From a virus: a DNA stretch of 64,000 nt. The notes beneath the pieces are model-generated. The model was given only the letters and a program-made list of their open reading frames with translations. It did not search any database and was not told where the DNA came from. This document shows, piece by piece, positions 1 through 8,268 of this stretch; within the stretch, counting starts at the first letter, position 1, and the number at the start of each line of letters is the position of its first letter. The stretch spans positions 1-64,000 of the IMG/VR virus record IMGVR_UViG_3300023171_000009, one strand, 5' to 3'. A program made the translations under genes and the position numbers.

Positions 1-5
1 CTGTT

Positions 6-101
6 TTAGCGCCCTCCATAGTCTTTTTCGTCCGGACTCAATGTCTCTTTAAATAACAAAGAAGATACGGCTTCATCAAGTTTTCCGTTATTGCGGCTCA
101 T
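6..101 (-). CDS. small hypothetical protein, 31 aa
   Basis: A short frame opens at the ATG at 101-99 (MSRNNGKLDEAV) and closes with TAA at 8-6. It lies downstream of the minor head protein gene, with a TGAAATCGTTGCA repeat about 30 nt upstream of its start. The protein is small, charged and has no recognisable domain. Support is position and a clean frame only. Confidence 0.45.
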   Translation of the reverse strand: MSRNNGKLDEAVSSLLFKETLSPDEKDYGGR

Positions 102-130
102 ATGTTTAAATTGTATAAGGGTTAGTATTT

Positions 131-143
131 TGAAATCGTTGCA
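131..143 (+). repeat. R1 dyad, exact, intergenic
   Basis: TGAAATCGTTGCA on plus, between the minor head gene stop and the 31-aa gene. Confidence 0.9.
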
Positions 144-155
144 AAAAATATGACG

Positions 156-950
156 TTAGATAATAGTCGTTCTTGTGCGACAGTTGGCATGGAAGGGCGG
201 GCTTAAAAAGCCTTCACTCTTCATTTCTTTAACATTTGCGGCTTCTTTGCTATTCATTATCCAAGGACCGTGCAAGGTGTCCTTGCCACGTAACTGCGAT
301 AGCTCTTCAATTCCTTCAATGGCTTTTTGAATGTTAAACGTGGTTCCATCAATTGAGCGGCAGAAAGGAGTGGTTCTATTATCAACTACGGCTATCAACA
401 TATACTTAGAATAGCCTTTCATTTGTGCGCCTTTAAGGACGCCAAAATTGTAGGCTCTTCCTTGGACTGTATCCGCGACAGACTTCCAGTATTGTTCGCT
501 TTCCTTGAAAGTCCTAGTCAACATTGCCTCTAAATCGCGCTTAAACGTAGGCGAATTCTTATTGTTTTTGATGAATGATTTTATCTTAGGCTCCGCGATT
601 CTACGAAAATAAGCTTCGCTATAGAATTCAACGTTTTTAGTTAAGCCGTCGACAACATCTAATCGCTGCTTACTTCTTTTTACCCCGCTTGAATTACTAA
701 CTTCCTCAGCACCGTCATACATAGCGCCCGCAATTTTTCGCCTTACTTGAGCTTCCATGCCCTTAAAGACACCTTTATAATCCTGTTTTGCCTCTTTAAT
801 TGCGGCGTAGAGATTGGCTGTTTTATTGCCCTTTACGTTTGAAGCTATGTGCTTAACAAACCCTTTTGAACGCTTTGAAGTTTTATCAGAAAGTAATTCA
901 GCTAAATCAATAGTGTGACTTTCGTATACGGTTCTATCGAACTTACCCAT
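156..950 (-). CDS. minor head protein, SPP1 gp7 / Mu gpF family
   Basis: 264 aa. The C-terminal third carries the signature of the phage head morphogenesis family: VVDNRTTPFCRSIDGTTF followed near the end by PPFHANCRTRT, the paired Cys/His-containing blocks typical of SPP1 gp7 and Mu gpF. Family members are minor capsid components at the portal vertex involved in head assembly or DNA ejection. The gene lies two genes downstream of the portal, the usual position. The start is the first in-frame ATG after the upstream stop; no Shine-Dalgarno is present. The family call is firm; the exact role is inferred from the family. Confidence 0.85.
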   Translation of the reverse strand: MGKFDRTVYESHTIDLAELLSDKTSKRSKGFVKHIASNVKGNKTANLYAAIKEAKQDYKGVFKGMEAQVRRKIAGAMYDGAEEVSNSSGVKRSKQRLDVVDGLTKNVEFYSEAYFRRIAEPKIKSFIKNNKNSPTFKRDLEAMLTRTFKESEQYWKSVADTVQGRAYNFGVLKGAQMKGYSKYMLIAVVDNRTTPFCRSIDGTTFNIQKAIEGIEELSQLRGKDTLHGPWIMNSKEAANVKEMKSEGFLSPPFHANCRTRTTII

Positions 951-951
951 A

Positions 952-1140
952 TTATTGATTTGGTAGGTCTGTGGCTATCAATCTTGCAAGGGCCGCCTGA
1001 AGATCAACATCAGTTGCCCTTGTCTCTTCTCCATTACGCATAAACGAAGTTCTCCAAATGCCATTCTCGTTGCATTTGATAGACAAAGCGGCTTCGTTTT
1101 TTTGTAATTCCTTTATAATAGGTTCTGGTAGAATGATCAT
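952..1140 (-). CDS. hypothetical protein, 62 aa
   Basis: A small protein between the portal and minor head genes, with one base between its stop and the next start. It has a hydrophobic N-terminus (MIILPEPIIKEL) and a mixed C-terminus ending in ALARLIATDLPNQ. No family is recognised. Its place in the structural operon suggests a virion-assembly accessory role, but this is only context. Confidence 0.6.
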   Translation of the reverse strand: MIILPEPIIKELQKNEAALSIKCNENGIWRTSFMRNGEETRATDVDLQAALARLIATDLPNQ

Positions 1141-1145
1141 ATTGT

Positions 1146-1158
1146 TGCAATGATTTCA
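1146..1158 (-). repeat. R1 dyad, spacer variant, supplies portal stop codon
   Basis: TGCAATGATTTCA on plus; TGA at 1158-1156 ends the portal gene. Confidence 0.85.
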
Positions 1159-2817
1159 CTTTTTAATAGCTACTTTTTTAGCTGGAACTGGTTTGGCTCC
1201 TAACGGTGGACGCTTTCCTTTAACAGGAGCGGCAGCGCCTGGTGGTAACGCTTTAGGTTTAGGTGGTGCTCCAAACTTATCTTTAAGCGCTTGAATGGAT
1301 TTAGTAGCTTCTGGCCCTATCATTTCTTCTGCTTTATCCATGTTAAGGAGTGCGGCAACAATAGCCATAGGTATGTTTGCCCATTCTTGTTCCCTTTCTG
1401 GCAAGTTATCACCAAACACGTTATTATACATCTTAACGGCGGAATTGGGGTCAACGGCCCCGGCTTGCACAAGGGCAGACATAGCTGCAATTGCTCCTTC
1501 GGGATCGCTAATCTTCATGCCGTTACTAACAAATTTGAAATACTCCAAAGGTTTGCCGTCCTTTAAGAGAATCTTTTCATTCATCATAGCATCAAACGTT
1601 GACCGCTTAGGGCCAAACACTTGATTCTCTGTTACCTCAAGAGAGGCTTTTGCGGTGGCATAGTTATACGATTCCGATCCGCCAATATAGATAGCGGGTA
1701 GGCGCATACTGCTTCTAACCTTCATTCCGCAATTAGCATCATACTCTTGGAAAAGAGCATCCTTACCGTCCTTGCCAAGTTCCTTGATGTCAACTTTAGG
1801 CGCGGGAATAGAGCCGTCAATACCAGTAGCTAGGGCTTTATCTCCCGTCGCTTCTAGGATGATAGCTTTATGGATTTTATCCTTAGCTTGCCCTGTATTG
1901 AACTTGTGTTCGATAGCTTCTGCCGCATCACTAGTAAGGGCTCCACCACTAACCATAACTACAAGGGCGGGCATACCTCCGTCGCGGAAAAACTCAAGGT
2001 TAACAACCTCAGCCTCCCTTGAACCCAAGATAGCAGGAAGGTTATTTTCCCACTCTGTATTACCGTAGTCAGATAGCGGAAGATTGCGGCAATGGATAAG
2101 CTCTGTTGCCGATCCTTTTAAACCAAGAGCTTCTTTCTTCTCGCCTGTTGTCGGATCGATTATCCTACCGTCTCCAAACTCTTTATAGTATGTTTTCTTG
2201 GCTCCATCAATCTTAACATACCTACGAAAGTTCTCCTTTACCTTGAAATCAGTTAGCTCACCGTTGCGGTATACGTTTCGAGTAGTCTCCACAAACTCAG
2301 GATCAAAGCCGCAAAGCTTTATGTTTTTGGCAGATATCCAACGATACCACAAAATTTCCCCTGTAGCATCGCGGCCTACTTCAATGAACGCATAACCATA
2401 AATAAGCCTATCCCACCAGTAACATTCCTTCAATTCCTGCAATGACATTTTGCCATCAGGAGACTTAGCAAGCCCTTCAATACGGTTATACTCTTCTTGA
2501 GCTTCCGGGGTATCTTCCAGCCCTTCTTCTTTGTTGAAGTAGTTAATGCTATAGTCAGTGAATGCGCAATTTACTACGATAGCACATAAGGTTTGAAGGA
2601 GAGTGTTGTTTCCGATTACCGCCCTTCGTAAGTTCTCAGGAGCATACGGCGTCGGAATCGTGTTAAGCCAAGCTATTGCCTTGTTAGTTGCCCCTAGTGA
2701 AAAGTTATAATCCTGCGCTCCTACAACAAATTTCCTAAGCATTTGATACATAGGATCTTTGCTGCGGATACGAAATATCTCATTCCGTTTTTTGATGGCG
2801 GGGATACGAAGTTTCAT
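1156..2817 (-). CDS. portal protein, PBSX-type
   Basis: About 553 aa from the chosen start MKLRIPAIKKRN; an in-frame ATG 39 bases upstream lies deeper inside the RNase H gene and is less likely. The block NYATAKASLEVTENQVFGPKR-like region near residue 400 and the preceding SMRLPAIYIGG are characteristic of PBSX-family portals, which form the dodecameric DNA gate of the capsid vertex and bind terminase. The C-terminus is Pro/Lys-rich (PPLGAKPVPAKKVAIKK). The stop codon TGA is part of a copy of the 13-bp repeat. The start overlaps the RNase H gene by 38 bases. The N-terminus belongs to the MKLK-type tag shared by several proteins here. Confidence 0.88.
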   Translation of the reverse strand: MKLRIPAIKKRNEIFRIRSKDPMYQMLRKFVVGAQDYNFSLGATNKAIAWLNTIPTPYAPENLRRAVIGNNTLLQTLCAIVVNCAFTDYSINYFNKEEGLEDTPEAQEEYNRIEGLAKSPDGKMSLQELKECYWWDRLIYGYAFIEVGRDATGEILWYRWISAKNIKLCGFDPEFVETTRNVYRNGELTDFKVKENFRRYVKIDGAKKTYYKEFGDGRIIDPTTGEKKEALGLKGSATELIHCRNLPLSDYGNTEWENNLPAILGSREAEVVNLEFFRDGGMPALVVMVSGGALTSDAAEAIEHKFNTGQAKDKIHKAIILEATGDKALATGIDGSIPAPKVDIKELGKDGKDALFQEYDANCGMKVRSSMRLPAIYIGGSESYNYATAKASLEVTENQVFGPKRSTFDAMMNEKILLKDGKPLEYFKFVSNGMKISDPEGAIAAMSALVQAGAVDPNSAVKMYNNVFGDNLPEREQEWANIPMAIVAALLNMDKAEEMIGPEATKSIQALKDKFGAPPKPKALPPGAAAPVKGKRPPLGAKPVPAKKVAIKK

Positions 2818-3499
2818 TAATCTTTTTTGGTAATTTAAATCTTTGGCTTCTAACAAAGCCTTTTTTTCTTATGTAAGCCTCTACGTTGAAAAGCTGTTTT
2901 CCTATTATCTTATCAAGGGCGGTGCTTGCTGAAAGTATAACTTTAGTATCACGGTTTATAACTATAAAAGCCGTTTCTGCTAAAGTAGTCCCTAGCTTCT
3001 TAACAAGAGCTATCTTAAATGGTTTTCTTGATTGAAGTCCTCCTGTGTAATTAGCCTTATTTACTCTAGCTTCACCGCAAAGATAATCTGCTCTTTCATT
3101 GTAATGGTTTTTGTTATGTCCCTTTACCCATGAAATGGTTATTGCTCTGCGCTGTTGTTCCTTCTTAAATAATTTGTGCAACGATTTCAATATATCAGCA
3201 TTCAAAACCTGAGCACCATCATACGCCTCCCATCCTTTTAATTCCCATCTAGCGCACCATGTGTTAATGCAGTTAACCGAATACTCAGAATCACTGAATA
3301 TTCGGACCGGGGTATTGTGGGGTGGAATTGATTGAACCGCTTTTAAAATCGCGGTCAATTCCATCCTGTTAACCGTAGTGTCAGATGAATGACCATATGA
3401 CTCTTTAAACAAACCTCCAAATGTGTATATAAAAGCCCACCCTCCTTCCCTTGTCTTTACACTACATGATCCATCCGTATAAATACTAATTGTTTCCAT
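2780..3499 (-). CDS. rnhA: ribonuclease HI with C-terminal extension
   Basis: 239 aa. The catalytic set of RNase HI is visible: Asp9 in YTDGSC, Glu47 in NRMELTAI, Asp70 in FSDSEYS, His128 in VKGH and Asp138 in NERADYL. RNase HI removes RNA from RNA-DNA hybrids such as lagging-strand primers. After about residue 155 there is an extension of some 80 residues of unknown role that ends with the basic tag RFKLPKK seen in other replication proteins here. A copy of the 13-bp repeat is in frame at residues 105-108 (KSLH). A canonical sigma70-type promoter lies just upstream, leaving a leader of about 9 nt. Confidence 0.93.
   Translation of the reverse strand: METISIYTDGSCSVKTREGGWAFIYTFGGLFKESYGHSSDTTVNRMELTAILKAVQSIPPHNTPVRIFSDSEYSVNCINTWCARWELKGWEAYDGAQVLNADILKSLHKLFKKEQQRRAITISWVKGHNKNHYNERADYLCGEARVNKANYTGGLQSRKPFKIALVKKLGTTLAETAFIVINRDTKVILSASTALDKIIGKQLFNVEAYIRKKGFVRSQRFKLPKKINETSYPRHQKTE
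3177..3189 (-). repeat. R1 dyad, exact
   Basis: TGCAACGATTTCA on plus; in frame as KSLH inside rnhA. Confidence 0.9.
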
Positions 3500-3514
3500 C
3501 TACTATATGATTCT

Positions 3515-3542
3515 ATTATACTAGCAATTAAGTAAACGTCAA
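3515..3542 (-). promoter_or_regulatory. sigma70-type promoter of rnhA
   Basis: On the minus strand TTGACG (3542-3537) and TATAAT (3520-3515) are separated by 16 bases. The predicted start lies only about 9 bases before the rnhA ATG. It sits in the 67-base gap after the upstream gene. Confidence 0.75.
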
Positions 3543-3566
3543 TCTATTTGACAAGTTTAGGATGTC

Positions 3567-3848
3567 TCAAGGGGCGGGTCTAGGTGTAATGGGCATAAAT
3601 CCGGGGATATTATACTCTATTCCTTTAATATCTTCATACCATCCCGCCCATAAGCTTCCCCATCTTAGAGGTCCTTCGCTTATGTGCGGGTTAGCCCTCA
3701 TTATTAACCATTCGGGATAGCTCAAGACAAAGTCGCTTTGTGCATACGGACAAGCTTTCCACTCTTCATAAAGCGCTGTATCAAAGTATTCTTTCTCCAT
3801 GCATCTTTCTCTTTTGAGTTGATGCGGAGGTTTAATAAAATTATTCAT
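3567..3848 (-). CDS. hypothetical protein, 93 aa, Trp-rich
   Basis: Starts 3 bases after the stop of the upstream gene; a second Met (MEKEY, at 3800) is possible. The centre contains CPYAQSDFVLSYPEWLIM and RWGSLWAGWYEDI, giving several Trp residues. No signal peptide or membrane segment is seen. No family is recognised. It lies in a run of small genes between a methyltransferase and rnhA. Confidence 0.6.
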   Translation of the reverse strand: MNNFIKPPHQLKRERCMEKEYFDTALYEEWKACPYAQSDFVLSYPEWLIMRANPHISEGPLRWGSLWAGWYEDIKGIEYNIPGFMPITPRPAP

Positions 3849-3851
3849 ATG

Positions 3852-4226
3852 CTATTCAAGGACAGTGGGCTTATTCACTTTCACTCTATTCCTTGCAGCG
3901 CGTTCGTTATGTGCCACAAGTAAAGGCTCCAACTCGCTGAACCATTCTATAGGTATTTCTTCAGGCGTGGAAATTTCTGTGGCTCCGCTAGTGTCAGCAT
4001 GGTTTCTATATCTAGCTATAGCATCAAGTATTTCATACATTCTTGCTTCGTCTGCTATCGATTTAGGACGCAATCCTATAGGAGGTTTTTTAAGCGAAGG
4101 TGCGGTTTTATCCGTATAAGCACCGTCCGCAGGATCTTCCTTTTTACCAATGATTACGATAAGAGGATCACCAGCATTAGGTGTAATGTCTTTATAAGGA
4201 GGGAAGTTTTCTCTTACTTTTGGCAT
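3852..4226 (-). CDS. hypothetical protein, 124 aa
   Basis: A soluble, charged protein starting MPKVRENFPPYKDI and ending NKPTVLE. It contains PPIGLRPKSIADEARMYEI and a helical stretch WFSELEPLLVAHNERAARN. It follows a small membrane-protein gene and precedes a Trp-rich hypothetical gene. No recognisable domain. Confidence 0.6.
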   Translation of the reverse strand: MPKVRENFPPYKDITPNAGDPLIVIIGKKEDPADGAYTDKTAPSLKKPPIGLRPKSIADEARMYEILDAIARYRNHADTSGATEISTPEEIPIEWFSELEPLLVAHNERAARNRVKVNKPTVLE

Positions 4227-4230
4227 ATTA

Positions 4231-4338
4231 TTATTTCTTGAGTTTGTTTAAGATAAAACGACTTAACGCAATGATAGGAAGTGTTCCAAATATCAATACA
4301 ATGAAGTATACAAAAAAGGTAATATCAGCGTGGGTCAT
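4231..4338 (-). CDS. small single-span membrane protein, 35 aa
   Basis: ATG at 4338-4336 overlaps the TGA of the upstream methyltransferase gene as ATGA, and the frame closes with TAA at 4233-4231. The peptide begins MTHADITFFVYFIVLIFG, continues as one hydrophobic span to about residue 25, and ends LNKLKK, so a single transmembrane helix with a basic cytoplasmic tail is likely. The ATGA coupling is the main evidence that it is translated. Confidence 0.65.
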   Translation of the reverse strand: MTHADITFFVYFIVLIFGTLPIIALSRFILNKLKK

Positions 4339-5141
4339 GGCTTTTTTCTATTCGGTAGTTTAAAGCCTTTTCGTTTTGGTGCAACGATTTCAATTTCCAT
4401 TTCTGGCTTAGCATTTGCTTCTCTCTGCCCGTCCGTAAGTGGGAATAGTGCTCCAGTTGTGGTGAACCAAGGAGGGTTATCTTGTCCCGCGTTTTGCCCT
4501 AGTGTATTACCTACGTAAACAACGCCCGGAGCGCCAAGTAAGCTCAATTGAATGAAGGCCATTTGCGCACACATAGGGTCAACGTCTATCGCTTCAAACC
4601 ACCACTGGCGAGGATGTGCGTCAACTTCCCTTAAGCATTGCACAATTGATATCAGCATGCTTCCCCCGCCTATGCATGGATCATTAACGGTAAACCGTGG
4701 GCGTGATATTCCGTAAGCAGGATACTTCGCCGCAAAACTCTCCTTGGTAAATTGGAATGTCATCTTAGCGCATATATCAGATAGCGCTCGCGGGGTAAAG
4801 AATTGAGCGGAGTTCTTATTCCCCATATTCATTTCCATGTATACCGATCCTAAGAAATCATAGCACGTTTCTTCTAACCCATTTACAAGGACGGCTAAAG
4901 CGTAAGCCATTTTATCAGGCTTTGGATACTTCTTGATAGTCCGCATATACTCTGCTTCAACGGTATCGTCCAAGACTCCATTTAAAAGCTTGTGGCTGGC
5001 CTGCCTCATAGTGCATGAAGCCAGTGTCACGAAATCGCGGTATATCAATGAAGTGTTCTTATCTCCCTTGTGGTTATTAGCTTCTTCCAACAAATTGGCA
5101 AAGTCGTAATGTAACGGTTTAGAAAAATCAGAACGCTTCAT
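4335..5141 (-). CDS. N6-adenine DNA methyltransferase
   Basis: 268 aa. Motifs of gamma-class N6-adenine methyltransferases of the HsdM type are present in order: NSAQFFTPRAL at 110-120 (motif X region), DPCIGGGSM at 154-162 (SAM-binding motif I), AIDVDPMC at 184-191 (motif II) and DNPPWF at 221-226 (catalytic motif IV, NPP[YFW]). No specificity or nuclease subunit is adjacent, so it is probably an orphan enzyme protecting or marking phage DNA. The C-terminus holds in-frame repeat-coded EIVA (251-254) and then the basic tag GFKLPNRKKP. It is compact because motif IV is close to the end. Confidence 0.85.
   Translation of the reverse strand: MKRSDFSKPLHYDFANLLEEANNHKGDKNTSLIYRDFVTLASCTMRQASHKLLNGVLDDTVEAEYMRTIKKYPKPDKMAYALAVLVNGLEETCYDFLGSVYMEMNMGNKNSAQFFTPRALSDICAKMTFQFTKESFAAKYPAYGISRPRFTVNDPCIGGGSMLISIVQCLREVDAHPRQWWFEAIDVDPMCAQMAFIQLSLLGAPGVVYVGNTLGQNAGQDNPPWFTTTGALFPLTDGQREANAKPEMEIEIVAPKRKGFKLPNRKKP
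4380..4392 (-). repeat. R1 dyad, exact
   Basis: TGCAACGATTTCA on plus; in frame as EIVA near the C-terminus of the methyltransferase. Confidence 0.9.
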
Positions 5142-5338
5142 TCAGGGCATATTGTTATCAAATAAGTATACTTAGGCTTAATCCACCAAAAGCCTTCCCA
5201 CTTTATACCCGGGTAATAATCGTAAGTAACAAATACTAGACAAGGGCAGCAAAGCAATTGAAAGCCTCCGCATACGTAGTCACATCCATTATATAGAATG
5301 TTTACCTTTCTATAAAATAAAGAGCGTAGATATTTCAT
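5138..5338 (-). CDS. hypothetical protein, 66 aa, hydrophobic Cys/Tyr-rich
   Basis: Starts MKYLRSLFYRKVN and contains GGFQLLCCPCLVFVTYDYYPG, a short hydrophobic segment with four cysteines including the upstream CDYVC. Its stop overlaps the methyltransferase start as ATGA, which supports translational coupling. Membrane association is possible; no family is recognised. Confidence 0.6.
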   Translation of the reverse strand: MKYLRSLFYRKVNILYNGCDYVCGGFQLLCCPCLVFVTYDYYPGIKWEGFWWIKPKYTYLITICPE

Positions 5339-5342
5339 TTAG

Positions 5343-5693
5343 TTAAAACTCTTTATAATGGCAGGTGCCGGTTAATGGGTTGTAGTGATTTACAAGATAT
5401 TCTCCTTGTGTGCAAGGAGCGTTGTCGTCCGGCTCTCCATCGTCGTCAAGATAGTCAGGGCATACAGTTCCTCCGGAAGTTCTAAAATCATCGCGGCGGT
5501 AGCAATCACAACTCCAGTTTCCTTCTATCCATGACCAGAAATCCAAAGTGAGTGTTTCTTTGCTTAGTATACCTTTATTTAAGTAAACCACAACCTCTCC
5601 TGTGGCCACACACTTGATATGCGTTTCTATAACTACCCATAAATATTCAGGATGAGTATCGCTTATATCTATGTTCCAGTCTTCACAGTTCAT
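5343..5693 (-). CDS. hypothetical Cys-rich protein, 116 aa
   Basis: Begins MNCEDWNIDISDTHPEY. Several cysteines lie in the second half (WSCDCYRR, TVCPDYLDDDG, APCTQGEY, GTCHYKEF), suggesting metal binding or disulfides. No signal peptide is seen. Function unknown; it is in a run of small genes downstream of the 132-aa gene. Confidence 0.6.
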   Translation of the reverse strand: MNCEDWNIDISDTHPEYLWVVIETHIKCVATGEVVVYLNKGILSKETLTLDFWSWIEGNWSCDCYRRDDFRTSGGTVCPDYLDDDGEPDDNAPCTQGEYLVNHYNPLTGTCHYKEF

Positions 5694-5704
5694 AACGGCC
5701 TTTC

Positions 5705-5717
5705 TGCAACGATTTCA
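5705..5717 (-). repeat. R1 dyad, exact, supplies stop codon
   Basis: Minus strand reads TGAAATCGTTGCA; its TGA is the stop of the gene at 5715-6113. Confidence 0.9.
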
Positions 5718-6113
5718 TTTTCCTTTTAATAGGTTGTATTCATTTATCAAACATTCTGCTTCTGACCGCAACGATTTCAATTTTAAAGTGGCGTCACCAC
5801 AAAGAACTGCCATCAACAAATGAGCGTTACTCCTCCCTTCGTCTGTAGGTTCAAATCTTGCTATAGGAGAATCTTTTTTGGTGCTAAAGTGTGGATCACG
5901 TTTTTTCACAGTGGCATTATATTTGCCCTTATAGAGCATCAGCTTAATGCCTTCATAGTTGGTGCATCCTTTATACTTTATTTCAAGTAAGTAGTATCCT
6001 TTTACTTCAAGGACGGATATAAGCTCCCAAGCTTCGGGATTAGGATTTGGAGCAATCGCGGCGGGATTACTCGGATTATTGAAACACGTTTTACCAAACA
6101 TTGCGCAACCCAT
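5715..6113 (-). CDS. hypothetical protein, 132 aa
   Basis: Begins MGCAMFGKTCFNNPSNP, with a central beta-rich stretch (YYLLEIKYKGC, KLMLYKGKYNATV) and a helical C-terminus ending EYNLLKGK. One near-copy of the 13-bp repeat is read as KSLR at about residue 115, and an exact copy provides the stop codon. Another exact copy lies 19 bases upstream of the start. No family is recognised. Confidence 0.6.
   Translation of the reverse strand: MGCAMFGKTCFNNPSNPAAIAPNPNPEAWELISVLEVKGYYLLEIKYKGCTNYEGIKLMLYKGKYNATVKKRDPHFSTKKDSPIARFEPTDEGRSNAHLLMAVLCGDATLKLKSLRSEAECLINEYNLLKGK
5767..5779 (-). repeat. R1 dyad, one outer mismatch
   Basis: CGCAACGATTTCA on plus; in frame as KSLR inside the 132-aa gene. Confidence 0.7.
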
Positions 6114-6131
6114 ATAGTTAAGAGGTTAAAG

Positions 6132-6144
6132 TGAAATCGTTGCA
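6132..6144 (+). repeat. R1 dyad, exact, intergenic
   Basis: TGAAATCGTTGCA on plus, upstream of the ATG at 6113 in a 97-base gap. Confidence 0.9.
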
Positions 6145-6210
6145 AAGTTTTGCGGATAAAAAAGTCTAAAATCAGTGATATTGTGGTTTAGGGGTAGGCT
6201 AAATCAAAGG

Positions 6211-6705
6211 TCAAACACGGATGTTTTCGATACTCTCATCTTGGTCCATCAGATACTTCACCTTATCCGCTGCTTCACGGTTAACGCAAGCCCTAAGAAA
6301 GGCCAATTCGCGGCCAACTGCCTTTCTATATTCAACAGTTTCCTCCTTTAATGCCTCATATTTAGCCAATAACTGTATAGCTTTCTTTTCCTCATGACGA
6401 AAATCAAGCCAAACCTCATCATAGTCAGTTTGGGTATAGGCTAAATCAAACGATAAATCTTCTGTATTTGCCCTTACCTCACATGGCTTATCAACTGATA
6501 TAGGATCTACAGCTAGTCCCTGCCCCTTGATATATCTATCTTTAAAGTCTTGGTTAGCTGTATGCTGTAGATCATATAGATTTTGCCAGTTTTTTGACTT
6601 TGATTCCCACTTTTCAGCCCATTTTTTATATGTTTTTGCTTTATTTGCAAAATATATCATTATCAAAGTATAAAGCATGAGCGCTATATATTGGGGTGTT
6701 TCCAT
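6211..6705 (-). CDS. membrane-anchored coiled-coil protein, 164 aa
   Basis: An N-terminal hydrophobic segment (YIALMLYTLIMIYFA, residues 5-19) is followed by basic residues and a long charged helical region rich in Lys, Glu and Gln, so an N-in or N-out single-span anchor with a cytoplasmic coiled coil is likely. It resembles inner-membrane spanins in layout but is longer and not next to a lysis gene. Upstream is an AT-rich region with the direct repeat ATTACTTATT. Confidence 0.6.
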   Translation of the reverse strand: METPQYIALMLYTLIMIYFANKAKTYKKWAEKWESKSKNWQNLYDLQHTANQDFKDRYIKGQGLAVDPISVDKPCEVRANTEDLSFDLAYTQTDYDEVWLDFRHEEKKAIQLLAKYEALKEETVEYRKAVGRELAFLRACVNREAADKVKYLMDQDESIENIRV

Positions 6706-6793
6706 AAGAATCTAATTTGCAGTTAAATTGTGTATTACTTATTGTTTATTACTTATTATATAAGTGTGAATACTCTTAGTGTTCTTAGATTGT

Positions 6794-7045
6794 TTATTCT
6801 TTTGGTAAGGTATTAGAGATTACGAATCTAGGCGGCAAGTATTCAAATAATAGAATTCCGTCATATAGGAATTTGCCTCCTTTTTCTGGATGGCCTTCAT
6901 ATACTTGATGTTTCAGCTTTGAGGCTAATTCTTCTTGAGTAGGGATATATCCTAAAAGCGCGGTTAGTTCGTCTTCCAATTGCTCTTGTAATAGCTTGGC
7001 ATGAGCTTCGTGTATTTTATCTACGATTGATTTGAAGAAATTCAT
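6794..7045 (-). CDS. hypothetical protein, 83 aa
   Basis: Begins MNFFKSIVDKIHEAHAKLL with an amphipathic helix, then ELTALLGYIPTQEELASKL and a beta-like tail ending in NTLPKE. It is soluble and mixed-charge. No family recognised; the gene ends about 70 bases before the AT-rich upstream region of the 164-aa gene. Confidence 0.6.
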   Translation of the reverse strand: MNFFKSIVDKIHEAHAKLLQEQLEDELTALLGYIPTQEELASKLKHQVYEGHPEKGGKFLYDGILLFEYLPPRFVISNTLPKE

Positions 7046-7060
7046 ATTAATTTATTTGGG

Positions 7061-7909
7061 TTATGCAATTTCTGTTTTTACTTTCTTACAACAGGACTCC
7101 CAAGCATTGGGATTCCATTTTCCTGTTTCTGGTATGGATCTATTTATTTGAAATCCTGAATGGAATAAATGCTCAAGAGTTATGCTGTGTTGATTACCGA
7201 AAACTATATAGCCAGTGCCCCAAAATACTACGTGTCCCATGGTTACACGTCCCCTAACTACACTTCCGGGTGGTATATCAGATAATTCAAGGAGAGTCCA
7301 TTCTTGTGATTCATCTTTCTTTTCTGCGGGCAGCCCTTTGTTTTCTCTGCTCTTTATTGAGTCTTCAGGGCATGAACTCTTATTACCGTTGCATTCATAT
7401 TGAACGATATATAAACGATCATCCACAATTTTATTAATATAAGCGGCATAACCATAAGCTATAACAGCTTCACCTTCTTTAAATTTAGGAATCCATGGAG
7501 TTTTGACTTCCTGTTTGAGGATACGTAGTGGTGCAGTTGTTCTTAGAGGAAGTTCTTTTCCTGTTACGTCGCGAGATTCATTAGGGCCTTTTACATGATC
7601 CATCCAACCGCTTGGGGTATAAGAAAGATATTGTGTAAATTCGTCTTTATACTCTCCAATGAATAAAGGACGGTATCCTTGGTTTAACATTTCTTGATTT
7701 ATGTATTCTGGCGCATGCCATTTCTTCCCTTCTGGAGCTTTAGGAAATGGAACATCAACAAGGCGTAGTGGATATTCTTTGTTGATATAGTATAAAGGTG
7801 GCTCCACTCCTTCAAGCCATTCGCTTAGGTGTAGGAATTTAAACTTTAGTCCACCGCGAACTATTTTGGCGCATAGTTCGATATTATCAGCTTTTTCTTC
7901 TCTTGTCAT
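7061..7909 (-). CDS. hypothetical protein, 282 aa
   Basis: The chosen start is the ATG at 7909 (MTREEKADNIELCAKIV); a TTG at 7933 would add eight residues. The sequence is mostly beta-like and contains two segments resembling small SH3-like barrels (FKEGEAVIAYGYAAYI and IPPGSVVRGRVTMGHVVFW). A copy of the 13-bp repeat lies immediately upstream. No enzyme motif is seen and the function is unknown. Confidence 0.65.
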   Translation of the reverse strand: MTREEKADNIELCAKIVRGGLKFKFLHLSEWLEGVEPPLYYINKEYPLRLVDVPFPKAPEGKKWHAPEYINQEMLNQGYRPLFIGEYKDEFTQYLSYTPSGWMDHVKGPNESRDVTGKELPLRTTAPLRILKQEVKTPWIPKFKEGEAVIAYGYAAYINKIVDDRLYIVQYECNGNKSSCPEDSIKSRENKGLPAEKKDESQEWTLLELSDIPPGSVVRGRVTMGHVVFWGTGYIVFGNQHSITLEHLFHSGFQINRSIPETGKWNPNAWESCCKKVKTEIA

Positions 7910-7928
7910 ATGTTTGGTTTGTTGATTT

Positions 7929-7941
7929 TGCAATTATTTCA
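7929..7941 (-). repeat. R1 dyad, spacer variant
   Basis: TGCAATTATTTCA on plus, upstream of the ATG at 7909 and just beyond the stop of the next gene. Confidence 0.8.
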
Positions 7942-7944
7942 CTT

Positions 7945-8268
7945 TTATATGTTAATAGATACCCCGTTTGGTAATGTAATAGACTGTTTTTTACACTCTC
8001 CTGTATTAGTTGAAGAAGTTGAAAAAAGATTTTCTTTCCAGTCAGATTGTGATTCTTCTTGAGCCTCCAATACTTTATGTCTAGGATTTTCGAACAAAAT
8101 TAGCCTGATAGCGTCCAATAAATTAGTTACCGCTGAGCATTTAGATTTGCCTTGTCCATTGGCTTCTGGAACTTCATTACAGGCAGCTACATACCAATGC
8201 TCTCGTTTAGTTATTCCAATCGTTAATGAAATAGTCGATTGGTCGCATTTTTGTATTTCTATACTCAT
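7945..8268 (-). CDS. hypothetical protein, 107 aa
   Basis: Begins MSIEIQKCDQSTISLTIGI and ends SITLPNGVSINI, with a central helical stretch AVTNLLDAIRLILFE. Its start overlaps the stop of the upstream 93-aa gene as ATGA. No family recognised. Confidence 0.6.
   Translation of the reverse strand: MSIEIQKCDQSTISLTIGITKREHWYVAACNEVPEANGQGKSKCSAVTNLLDAIRLILFENPRHKVLEAQEESQSDWKENLFSTSSTNTGECKKQSITLPNGVSINI

Noticed and set aside
1291-1624. Open frames on the plus strand over the portal gene and similar ones throughout the window
   Set aside because: They are antisense to well-supported minus-strand genes, have no family features and appear as shadows of codon bias.
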